A stretch of 8,190 nt of DNA from Sphingomonadales bacterium UBA658 (GCA_002299195.1 DBOA01000017.1:1-8190), one strand, 5' to 3'; positions 1 to 5,739 are shown, counted from the stretch's first letter. Notes: generated by a model from the letters alone, not told the origin. Translations and numbers: made by a program.

Positions 1-714
1 GGTTTGGCATTGCTGATTTTTGCCGGGCTTGGATTTGGTCTGGCCCTCCCCTTCCTCGCAATTGCGTTCATCCCTGCCTTACGCAAGCGGATGCCCCGGC
101 CCGGGCTATGGATGGTCCGGTTCCGGCAGTGGACGGCACTGCCCATGGCGCTGACATCATTGGCATTGCTGTGGCTGACATATCAACTGGCTGGGTTCAC
201 CGGTTTGATGATCGGCGGCGCTGCTGCGTTCATCATCCTTGTGGGGCTTTTTGCACTTGGCCGGAAACAGAAAGAGGGGTCGCCCTATAAATGGGTTGTG
301 ATGGCCTTGTTCGGAATCGCTATCGCCGCCGCACTGATAATCGGCAAAGTGACGATACAGCCTGCGGGCGCGGCGTCCAAGGCCGGCAGCATAGGCTTTA
401 ACGAAGCGCGCCTGAACGCTCTGCGTGCCGAGGGCAAGCCGGTGTTCCTCTATTTCACCGCTGACTGGTGCGTGACCTGCAAGGTCAATGAACAGGCAGC
501 AATTGACCGGACGGAGACCAATGACGCATTTCGCAAGGCGGGCATGACCGTGATGGTGGGCGACTATACGCGCAGAGACCCGGACATTACCCGCTATCTC
601 GCAAAATATGGGCGCTCGGGCGTCCCATTATATCTGTACTTCCCGCCGAATGGAGAGGCGCAGATACTTCCGCAGATATTGACGGTCGATGACCTGACGG
701 CGCTCACGAAATAG
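1..714 (+). CDS. dsbD: DsbD-family thiol:disulfide interchange protein, C-terminal part (5' end outside window)
   Basis: The reading frame is open from base 1 and ends at TAG 712-714, giving 237 visible residues, so this is the 3' part of a longer gene. Known role of the family: DsbD carries reducing electrons across the inner membrane through a membrane domain to a periplasmic thioredoxin-like domain, which serves cytochrome c maturation and disulfide isomerases. Seen here: the last hydrophobic helices of the membrane domain (about residues 1-25, 45-63, 66-86), including the family-like GLALPFL segment and the RPGLWM loop. One more membrane helix follows (about 98-115), then a thioredoxin fold with the redox motif WCVTC (Cys157 and Cys160) and a cis-proline region SGVP near residue 209. 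The N-terminal DsbD-alpha domain and most of the transmembrane domain cannot be judged because they lie upstream. ScsB-like or other DsbD-related reductases are alternatives. The next gene on this strand is infC, 142 bases on. Confidence 0.9.
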   Translation, partial: GLALLIFAGLGFGLALPFLAIAFIPALRKRMPRPGLWMVRFRQWTALPMALTSLALLWLTYQLAGFTGLMIGGAAAFIILVGLFALGRKQKEGSPYKWVVMALFGIAIAAALIIGKVTIQPAGAASKAGSIGFNEARLNALRAEGKPVFLYFTADWCVTCKVNEQAAIDRTETNDAFRKAGMTVMVGDYTRRDPDITRYLAKYGRSGVPLYLYFPPNGEAQILPQILTVDDLTALTK

Positions 715-762
715 ATCAGATCAGGATCCTCTGGGCGCTTGGCCGTGTCTCGAGAGCCACTG

Positions 763-812
763 TCGCTAACAAAAGCCGATAATCCGGCGCTAAGGCCTTT
801 ATCTGTTAGCGA
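763..812 (+). other. Stem-loop in the dsbD-infC intergenic leader
   Basis: A perfect 9-bp inverted repeat, TCGCTAACA at 763-771 and TGTTAGCGA at 804-812, encloses 32 bases. The inner part can continue the stem: AAAGCC at 772-777 pairs with GGCCTTT at 794-800, leaving one bulged C and a small ATC internal loop. Only three T residues follow the stem, so it is a poor intrinsic terminator. It lies 30 bases upstream of the infC ribosome binding site, so it could be a leader structure of the infC mRNA, a weak dsbD terminator, or an mRNA stabiliser. I saw no convincing -35/-10 promoter in 715-842. The fold is seen in the sequence; any function is inference. Confidence 0.55.
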
Positions 813-842
813 TTTGGCTGTAATGGCGCTGCATAACATCTC

Positions 843-848
843 AAGGAG
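843..848 (+). promoter_or_regulatory. Ribosome binding site of infC that selects the ATC start
   Basis: AAGGAG is a near-perfect Shine-Dalgarno sequence. Eight bases separate it from the in-frame ATC at 857, which is ideal spacing. The first in-frame ATG (884) is 35 bases from it and has no purine-rich site of its own: the stretch before it is C-rich. This site therefore argues that translation starts at ATC 857. Confidence 0.85.
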
Positions 849-856
849 TATCGACT

Positions 857-1402
857 ATCGCCACCCCGCCGACCCGGCGCGCAATGACCCCACCTGTTAA
901 AAGTGGTCCGCGCTACAATAATCTCATCACAGCTGAAAAAGTACGAGTCATTGATGATGACGGCGAAAATTTGGGTGTCCTGTACACCCGCGAGGCGATA
1001 GCGCAGGCCGCTGAAGTCGGCCTTGATCTGGTGGAAGTATCACCGAACGCTGATCCGCCAGTCTGCAAGTTTCTGGACATCGGCAAGTTCAAATATGAGG
1101 CCCAGAAAAAGGCCAACCTTGCGCGTAAGAGTCAGAAAACGCAGGAAATTAAAGAAATTAAAATGCGTCCAAACATCGATGACCATGATTATATGGTCAA
1201 GATGAAGAAGGTCGCGGAGTTCATTGAGGAAGGTGACAAGGTGAAAATCACCTTGCGTTTCCGTGGTCGTGAATTGGCCCACCAACAATTGGGTATGCAC
1301 CTGTTGCAACGCGTTCAGGCCGATACGACCGAGACCGCAAAGGTTGAGGCGCATCCCCGCATGGAAGGCCGTCAAATGCTTATGGTGCTGTCGCCCAAAT
1401 AG
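857..1402 (+). CDS. infC: Translation initiation factor IF-3, with non-canonical ATC start
   Basis: IF-3 binds the 30S ribosomal subunit, keeps it apart from 50S, and checks start codon and initiator tRNA pairing. The product is 181 residues, close to the usual IF-3 length of about 180. The N-terminal domain spans about residues 15-85 (GPRYNN, then KVRVIDDDGENLGV and GLDLVEVSPNADPPVCK). A lysine-rich linker follows, and then the C-terminal domain from about 99 (IKMRPNIDDHDY, TLRFRGRE, HPRMEGRQMLMVLSPK). The ATC start at 857 is preferred over ATG 884 for two reasons: the AAGGAG site is 8 bases upstream of ATC, and the nine added codons encode ATPPTRRA before Met10, giving the RR-M-PP-K-GPRYN N-terminus I recall from alphaproteobacterial IF-3. 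Rare AUU/AUC/AUA starts in infC are known, and in E. coli the rare start allows IF-3 to repress its own translation; similar control here is inferred. rpmI and rplT, often downstream of infC, do not follow. Confidence 0.95.
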   Translation: MATPPTRRAMTPPVKSGPRYNNLITAEKVRVIDDDGENLGVLYTREAIAQAAEVGLDLVEVSPNADPPVCKFLDIGKFKYEAQKKANLARKSQKTQEIKEIKMRPNIDDHDYMVKMKKVAEFIEEGDKVKITLRFRGRELAHQQLGMHLLQRVQADTTETAKVEAHPRMEGRQMLMVLSPK

Positions 1403-1409
1403 GGCGCAG

Positions 1410-2165
1410 TCACCAAATAGCTTGGCGAATCAGCTCTGCGCCAACGACCACCATCAAAAGCTGAATGATGATATTAAATCGTTCGGGTGACACCCTCTTG
1501 ACCAACCGCACGCCTGCCATTGTGCTGAGCACCGCCAATGGCAGGAAGATGGCGGTCAACGTCATGTTTTGCGGGTTGAATTGGCCCAGCGCTGCATAAG
1601 CAGGCACTTTCATCCAATTGATGATGGCAAAGAATATCGACGACGTTCCGACAAAGACCAGATGTGGGAAGTTGCGCGACAGGGCCCAAATCTGAAAGGG
1701 TGGGCCGCCCGCATGTGCGATTTGGCTGGTAAAGCCTGAAACCCCGCCCATGACGACGCCAACCCACTCGGGTGCCGGGCCAGCCAGCTTAAGCTGCGCA
1801 CCAAACAGCGGAAGCAAGCGGTAGACACCAAATGATAGCGCGATGACGCCGACGAAGCCGCGAACCGCATTTGCATTAATCGCGGTCGCCAAAAACCATC
1901 CGAAAAAGATGCCCACGACCGCGCCCGGCAAGGTCAGCAACAATGTCCGTCGATCAAAATTACGCCGGAATGCCCAGACGCTCACAATGTCCTGAACCAT
2001 CAATATGGGTAGCAACATGCCCGCACCGGCGACTGGGTCCATGACCAAGGCAAGGATCGGCATGGCAGCAGCGCCCAGCCCCGCAAATCCACCCTTTGCA
2101 AGCCCCACCAATATGACGGCGACGCTTGCGACGATGTAGAAATAGATATCGGCGTGCAGATTCAA
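1410..2165 (-). CDS. TauE/SafE (TSUP) family membrane transporter
   Basis: The product is 251 residues with about eight predicted membrane helices in two related halves, typical of the TSUP family (sulfite/sulfonate exporters and other anion or sulfur-compound transporters). Family-like segments are GLAKGGFAGLGAAAMP (about 21-36), LLPILMVQD (51-59), and the second-half counterpart GGVSGFTSQIAHAGGPP (140-156). The substrate cannot be read from the sequence. Start choice: TTG at 2165 overlaps the SURF1 stop as TTGA, giving MNLHADIYFY, which suits the family's short N-terminus. The frame is open further upstream (to 2234), but that part lies inside SURF1 and encodes an arginine-rich, non-family peptide. 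No strong Shine-Dalgarno site precedes TTG; a GGAAG lies 14 bases away, so translation probably depends on coupling to SURF1. It is the last gene of the oxidase operon and ends 7 bases from infC, which converges on it. A copper, sulfur or redox link to oxidase assembly is speculative. Confidence 0.88.
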   Translation of the reverse strand: MNLHADIYFYIVASVAVILVGLAKGGFAGLGAAAMPILALVMDPVAGAGMLLPILMVQDIVSVWAFRRNFDRRTLLLTLPGAVVGIFFGWFLATAINANAVRGFVGVIALSFGVYRLLPLFGAQLKLAGPAPEWVGVVMGGVSGFTSQIAHAGGPPFQIWALSRNFPHLVFVGTSSIFFAIINWMKVPAYAALGQFNPQNMTLTAIFLPLAVLSTMAGVRLVKRVSPERFNIIIQLLMVVVGAELIRQAIW

Positions 2166-2743
2166 GACGTTTTCAAGCGCTTCCGCACCGCGAGGATATA
2201 AATGATAGACGCCGCGGCGGCGAAGATGAACCACTGAATGGCATAGAGGAAATGGTTGTTTGGAATTTGCGCCGGCGATGGCAACGCAAGCTGTTGCAGG
2301 CCATCTGCGGGATCGGTCGACACCAGCTTAATCAACTGCACCCCATCGGGCGCGATGATGCCGCGGACCAGTCCGCCGTTCCAGCTTGGTGATTGCGGGC
2401 GTTCCGACCAACCGATGGCAACTTTCGCGTTCACGCCTTCAGCGCCGCCTGTTTGGCACGACGCAACATGGGCAAAACCTGCGTCACCGGCACGATTGCT
2501 GCCTGACACCGACTCGATTTTAATCACCTTGCCGCACATGACCTTAGAGCGCCGAAACAGCGGCAGTGCCTTGGGATCGGGGACGACTGGCCACGCTATG
2601 GCGGGCAGGCCATCAGCCGCGTTGTAACGCGCGAGCAGCGCTTCCTTTTCGGCCTTGCGCTGAAGCTGCCAGACACCAAGGCCAATCATGATACCGACCG
2701 CGATGATTACAATCATCGTCGGAATAATCGGCCAGCGTTTCAT
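2162..2743 (-). CDS. SURF1 family cytochrome c oxidase assembly protein (short form)
   Basis: SURF1 (Shy1 in yeast) proteins are inner-membrane proteins that help insert haem a into oxidase subunit I. The 193-residue product has the family layout. An N-terminal membrane helix (about 5-24) is followed at once by the hallmark GVWQLQRKAEKEALL. A soluble loop facing the periplasm follows, then the C-terminal signature NNHFLYAIQWF (162-172), which runs into the second helix (about 168-186) and a basic tail VRKRLK. At 193 residues it is shorter than typical SURF1 (about 230-300), with the middle domain reduced, as I recall for sphingomonad versions. Two cysteines (Cys70, Cys96) sit in the periplasmic part. 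ATG 2743 overlaps the stop of the DUF983 gene as ATGA, with a GAAGGA Shine-Dalgarno site about 9 bases upstream. The gene overlaps the downstream TSUP start by 4 bases. Placement right after subunit III and DUF983 fits the assembly role. Confidence 0.9.
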   Translation of the reverse strand: MKRWPIIPTMIVIIAVGIMIGLGVWQLQRKAEKEALLARYNAADGLPAIAWPVVPDPKALPLFRRSKVMCGKVIKIESVSGSNRAGDAGFAHVASCQTGGAEGVNAKVAIGWSERPQSPSWNGGLVRGIIAPDGVQLIKLVSTDPADGLQQLALPSPAQIPNNHFLYAIQWFIFAAAASIIYILAVRKRLKTS

Positions 2744-3126
2744 AGCAGATCGTCCTTCCCGGCTTCATGTGCTTTGTTGCGATACTCGGATGCCAGCAAT
2801 GCCGCTTTCGCCATCCGCAGCGTGACGACGGTTAACGCGGCGGTCACCGGAACCCAAATGATGACATGCACCCAAAAAGGCGGTCGGACAGCGGAATCGA
2901 GCAATAAAGCGAAGACAATGATCAACGCACCAATAACCATGGTGAGTAATGCCGCAGGGCCATCCCCTACGTTGAACGAAGCATAATCAAGTTTGCATTG
3001 CGAACATGTGTCCGCAAACTGGCCAAGCCCCGCAAACAGCGTTTTACCGCCGCATTGGGGGCAGAGACCAAAAAGGGCAGCCCGCAATATGCTGGGCCGC
3101 CCTTCTGCTGATTGCTCTGCTGTCAT
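2740..3126 (-). CDS. DUF983 family zinc-ribbon membrane protein
   Basis: The product is 128 residues. Near the N-terminus it has two cysteine pairs, CPQC (Cys22, Cys25) and CSQC (Cys41, Cys44), the pattern of a small zinc ribbon. The DUF983 hallmark YASFNVGDGPA (48-58) follows, then two hydrophobic helices (about 59-77 and 84-104) and a charged tail. The biochemical function is not established as far as I know. Members are commonly encoded in alphaproteobacterial cytochrome oxidase clusters between subunit III and SURF1, exactly as here, which suggests a part in oxidase biogenesis. The start ATG at 3126 directly abuts the stop of ctaE (TAAATG) and no clear ribosome binding site is visible, so translation is probably coupled. 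Its own stop overlaps the SURF1 start as ATGA. Metal binding is inferred from the cysteines only. Confidence 0.9.
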   Translation of the reverse strand: MTAEQSAEGRPSILRAALFGLCPQCGGKTLFAGLGQFADTCSQCKLDYASFNVGDGPAALLTMVIGALIIVFALLLDSAVRPPFWVHVIIWVPVTAALTVVTLRMAKAALLASEYRNKAHEAGKDDLL

Positions 3127-4014
3127 TTACGCGTGAACTGGTGCGCCCCAGCCACCCCAAATGTAGATGGCGATGAACAGGAACAGCCACACAACGTCGA
3201 CAAAGTGCCAGTACCAAGCCGCAGCTTCAAAACCGAAATGCTGCTTTGGTGTGAAGTGGCCTTTGTTTGCACGCACAAGGCAGACTGCCAAAAAGATTGT
3301 ACCGACGATTACGTGGAAACCGTGGAAGCCAGTCGCCATGTAGAATGCGGTGCCATAGTTCAGGCCAGCGAATGGAAACGGTGCTTCCAGATACTCATAT
3401 GCCTGAATCGAGCTGAACAACAGGCCCAACAGGATCGTCGCCAACAGACCTTTTTTCAAACCTTCACGGTCGCCGTGGATCAGCGCATGGTGGGCCCAGG
3501 TCACGGTGGTGCCCGAGCACAACAGGATCAATGTGTTGAGCAGCGGCAATTTCATCGAATCGAGAACTTCGAGGCCCTTTGGTGGCCACTGCATCAAAGC
3601 GGCGGCGCCTTCTTGGCCGATCAGGTTGGTGACCGTGAATGCATGCGTTTCGGCATCCTTGACGATTTCCAGCGGCACAGGGAACAGCGAGAAGTCAAAC
3701 CATGCCCAGAACCAGCCCACGAAGAACATGACTTCCGACGCGATGAACATGATCATGCCGTAACGCAGGTGAAGCTGAACCACAGGGGTATGATCGCCCG
3801 CATGGGCTTCGGTCACGACATCGGACCACCATGCGAAAAAGGTGTACAATACGCCCAACAGGCCAAGGCCAAAGACGAGGCTACCATAACCGAACTGCTC
3901 GGGATGCATCCACATCACGAGGCCGAAGAACATCGTCAGGGCCGAGAACGAACCCAAGATGGGCGTGATGCTCGGCGGCAGAATATGATAATCGTGATTT
4001 TTGGCACCCGCCAT
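3127..4014 (-). CDS. ctaE: Cytochrome c oxidase subunit III
   Basis: Subunit III is the seven-helix, cofactor-free core subunit of aa3-type oxidases; it stabilises subunit I and its proton uptake. The 295-residue product has the full family pattern. It starts with HDYHILPPSITPILGS (7-22). The conserved helix III IASEVMFFVGWFWAWF (91-106) carries the conserved Glu94. TTVTWAHHALI (169-179), the GFHGFHVIVGT signature (229-239) and the C-terminal FEAAAWYWHFVDVVWLFLF (262-280) follow. ATG 4014 is chosen because AGGGAA lies 6 bases upstream. The frame could begin at a TTG two codons earlier (4020), but that would touch the ribosome binding site. The gene follows ctaG after 37 bases and abuts the DUF983 gene. 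No truncation or missing signature was seen. Confidence 0.97.
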   Translation of the reverse strand: MAGAKNHDYHILPPSITPILGSFSALTMFFGLVMWMHPEQFGYGSLVFGLGLLGVLYTFFAWWSDVVTEAHAGDHTPVVQLHLRYGMIMFIASEVMFFVGWFWAWFDFSLFPVPLEIVKDAETHAFTVTNLIGQEGAAALMQWPPKGLEVLDSMKLPLLNTLILLCSGTTVTWAHHALIHGDREGLKKGLLATILLGLLFSSIQAYEYLEAPFPFAGLNYGTAFYMATGFHGFHVIVGTIFLAVCLVRANKGHFTPKQHFGFEAAAWYWHFVDVVWLFLFIAIYIWGGWGAPVHA

Positions 4015-4020
4015 GGTCAA

Positions 4021-4026
4021 TTCCCT
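4021..4026 (-). promoter_or_regulatory. Ribosome binding site of ctaE
   Basis: On the minus strand this reads AGGGAA, 6 bases before ATG 4014. It settles the start of subunit III at that ATG, because the alternative TTG at 4020 would follow the site with no spacing. It is one of the few clear Shine-Dalgarno sites in the operon and lies in the 37-base ctaG-ctaE gap. Confidence 0.7.
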
Positions 4027-4051
4027 GTAGTCTTAACGTGGTAAGTTTGCC

Positions 4052-4618
4052 TTAGCTTCCGTTCGCCTGCGGGTCCACCGTGTTTGGCTTTTCCACTGGG
4101 TAGAATGTGTAGCTAAGTGTAATTTCTTCAATGTCTTTGGTTTCTGGATCGGTCATGATCTTTGGATCGACATAATATAGGACCGGCATTCTCACTTGTT
4201 CACCGGGCTTAAGTGTTTGTTCCGTGAAGCAAAAGCACTGTATTTTGTTGAAATATTTGCCCGCGAGCGCAGGCGTAACGTTAAACGTTGCCGTCCCCGT
4301 CACAGCTTCGTTCGACAGATTTTTTGCCAAGAAGATCGACATATCCTTCGCGCCGATGCTGACCGTGTCGGTCGGGCGTTCCGGCTTGAATTCCCACGGC
4401 AGATCACCGCGATGATTGGCGTCAAAACGGACGACAATGGATTTGTTCGTAACGGATACAGTAGCGGCCTGCGCAGCATCCACGCGCATCGTGGTTCCAC
4501 CAAAACCCGTCACCTGACAAAACAGGCGGTACAGGGGAACGGCTGCAAAGCCGACGCCAACCATCGAAATAGCAAGCGCACCTGCCAAAAGTCCGGTTTT
4601 CGCGTTCGATATGGCCAT
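4052..4618 (-). CDS. ctaG: Cytochrome c oxidase assembly protein CtaG/Cox11 (CuB chaperone)
   Basis: Cox11/CtaG is a membrane-anchored copper chaperone that delivers Cu(I) for the CuB site of subunit I. The 188-residue product has one N-terminal membrane anchor (about 8-28), followed by AAVPLYRLFCQVTGFGG (25-41), a Cox11 signature that includes Cys34. An immunoglobulin-like periplasmic domain follows, with the copper motif CFCF (Cys128 and Cys130) inside NKIQCFCFTEQTL, then PVLYYVDP and LSYTFYP near the end. The length is usual. The start is ATG 4618, which overlaps the stop of the upstream small gene as TGATG. The frame is open to a further ATG at 4669, but that 17-residue extension lies in the small gene and is not family-like. 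The essential cysteines are all present. Confidence 0.96.
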   Translation of the reverse strand: MAISNAKTGLLAGALAISMVGVGFAAVPLYRLFCQVTGFGGTTMRVDAAQAATVSVTNKSIVVRFDANHRGDLPWEFKPERPTDTVSIGAKDMSIFLAKNLSNEAVTGTATFNVTPALAGKYFNKIQCFCFTEQTLKPGEQVRMPVLYYVDPKIMTDPETKDIEEITLSYTFYPVEKPNTVDPQANGS

Positions 4619-4773
4619 CAGCCCCAGACCCCGACTTTTGCGACAGTGATCAGAAAGAATAATATGCACAAGCCAACGAGGGCGACGCCCATCACGCGCG
4701 ACCGCCCCGCTTGGCGTTTGCGGATAAGTGCGGTTTCTTCGGCGGTATATGGCGATTGGTCAGGCTGGGTCAT
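4618..4773 (-). CDS. CoxF-like small single-pass membrane protein
   Basis: This 51-residue gene is read by hand between ctaB and ctaG. It starts at ATG 4773, overlapping the ctaB stop as ATGA, and ends at TGA 4620-4618, sharing its last base with the ctaG ATG. The product has a polar N-terminus (TQPDQSPYTAEE), a basic segment with IRKRQAGRSR (17-26), then one hydrophobic helix (about 28-48) ending in KVGVWG. By the positive-inside rule the N-terminus is cytoplasmic. Small proteins of this layout lie at this position in many alphaproteobacterial oxidase clusters and are sometimes called CoxF. The function is not established; a role in assembly or subunit stability is inferred from context. The overlap at both ends and the full use of the space between two certain genes make it very likely real. 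Confidence 0.88.
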   Translation of the reverse strand: MTQPDQSPYTAEETALIRKRQAGRSRVMGVALVGLCILFFLITVAKVGVWG

Positions 4774-5675
4774 GCCATCACCATACGATCAATTGCGAAC
4801 AGCGCGAACAAAAGAAACAGATACAGTATGGAGAATGCGAAAAGTTGCTTCTCCGGCTTCATCGCCGCGGCATCGGTTGCTTCATTTTGCCAGACACGAA
4901 ATGCGAGGATCAGGAATAGCCCGCTCAACACCATCGAAGTCGCACCATATATCCAGCCACTATCGCCCAAGATGAAGGGCAATATCGCTGCGCCCGCCAT
5001 CGGGAAGCTATACCCAAATATCTGGTTACGCGTGACGCGCTGACCCTTCACATTTGGCAACATCGGGATGCCCGCGGCACCGTAATCGGTCTTCATAAAC
5101 AGCGCCAACGCCCAGAAATGCGGCGGGGTCCACAAGAAGATGATGGCAAAGAGCAAGACCGGCAAGAAAGTCACATCGCCCGTCACGGCGGCCCATCCAA
5201 TGACCGGCGGAAATGCGCCTGCAGCACCACCGATAACGATATTTTGCGGCGTGTTCGGCTTAAGCCAGATTGTGTAGACGATGGAATAAAAGAATATCGA
5301 AAAAGCCAGCAAACCGGCCGACAGCCAGTTTACAGCAACACCCATGATGCCCACGGAAAAGGCCGCAAGGCCAACGCCGAAGTGCAACGCTGCCTCACGG
5401 TCCATTCGGCCGGCTGGCAACGGCCGCTGTGCTGTCCGCGCCATTTTGGCGTCGACGTCGGCTTCGTAATACTGGTTCAGCGAACCACATGCACCAGCGC
5501 CAAGGGCAATGCACAGGACTGCGGTAAAGGCGATGATGGGGTGGATATTGCCAGGCGCGGCCAGCAGACCACATAAGGCGGTGAATACGACAAGCGACAT
5601 AACTCTGGGCTTGGTTAAAGCCCAGAAGTCACGCCATTCGGCGGGCATTAATATGTCACGCGCTGCGGTTGTCAT
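4770..5675 (-). CDS. ctaB: Protohaem IX farnesyltransferase (haem o synthase)
   Basis: CtaB (CyoE/Cox10) adds a farnesyl group to haem b to make haem o, the precursor of haem a, in the inner membrane. The 301-residue product is of normal length with about nine membrane helices. The UbiA-type prenyl diphosphate/Mg site is in NQYYEADVDAKMARTAQRP (67-85), where Glu71 stands in place of the more usual first Asp while Asp73 and Asp75 are kept. The conserved loop YTIWLKPNTPQNIVIGG (134-150) follows, and then a second acidic loop DYGAAGIPMLPNVKG (197-211). The N-terminal FWALTKPRVM (17-26) is also typical. ATG 5675 was chosen: a weak GGA lies 7 bases upstream. The TTG at 5687 would be too close to AAGG, and ATG 5648 has no ribosome binding site. 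The gene starts 48 bases after ctaD and its stop overlaps the start of the small CoxF-like gene. Confidence 0.96.
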   Translation of the reverse strand: MTTAARDILMPAEWRDFWALTKPRVMSLVVFTALCGLLAAPGNIHPIIAFTAVLCIALGAGACGSLNQYYEADVDAKMARTAQRPLPAGRMDREAALHFGVGLAAFSVGIMGVAVNWLSAGLLAFSIFFYSIVYTIWLKPNTPQNIVIGGAAGAFPPVIGWAAVTGDVTFLPVLLFAIIFLWTPPHFWALALFMKTDYGAAGIPMLPNVKGQRVTRNQIFGYSFPMAGAAILPFILGDSGWIYGATSMVLSGLFLILAFRVWQNEATDAAAMKPEKQLFAFSILYLFLLFALFAIDRMVMA

Positions 5676-5705
5676 GTCCGTATCCAAACGCCTTAAAGCT
5701 TTGAA

Positions 5706-5739
5706 GCGGCGAACCGCCGCCGGTTACTTGATAACCGGC
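5706..5739 (-). other. Two abutting hairpins at the ctaD 3' end
   Basis: In transcription order (minus strand) the first hairpin is GCCGGTTA/TAACCGGC, 8 bp with a 5-base loop (5739-5719), which contains the ctaD stop codon. It overlaps by two bases a second hairpin, GCGGCG-GTT-CGCCGC, 6 GC-only pairs with a 3-base loop (5720-5706). After it comes TTCAAAGCTTT, not a clean T-run, so it is not a classical intrinsic terminator. It sits in the 48-base ctaD-ctaB gap, which is longer than most junctions of this operon. Plausible roles are partial termination, or protection of the upstream ctaC-ctaD message from 3' exonucleases so that subunits exceed assembly factors. The pairing is visible; the role is inferred. 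Confidence 0.6.

Noticed and set aside
679..714. TTGACG at 679-684 as a -35 box for infC
   Set aside because: No acceptable -10 hexamer follows at 16-18 bases, and the site is inside dsbD coding sequence.
594..839. 81-codon minus-strand frame over the dsbD end and the infC leader
   Set aside because: About half overlaps dsbD in antisense, there is no recognisable domain, and the intergenic part is better explained as a leader with an inverted repeat.
884..886. ATG 884 as the infC start
   Set aside because: No Shine-Dalgarno sequence precedes it, whereas the in-frame ATC at 857 has an ideal one and restores a family-like N-terminus.
1422..1444. TTGGCG/CGCCAA hairpin as a terminator for infC
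   Set aside because: Only 6 bp with an 11-base loop and no T-run after it, and it lies within the TSUP coding sequence; it may be chance.
2166..2234. Upstream extension of the TSUP gene inside SURF1
   Set aside because: The extra 23 residues are arginine-rich and unlike the family; the TTG overlapping the SURF1 stop fits the operon's junction style better.
3112..4044. 310-codon open frame on the plus strand, antisense to ctaE
   Set aside because: It is a shadow of subunit III, with no recognisable domain and abnormal His/Gln/Arg-rich composition.
4196..4975. 259-codon plus-strand frame crossing ctaG, the small gene and ctaB in antisense
   Set aside because: It runs across three well supported minus-strand genes, has no motif, and no ribosome binding site was evident.
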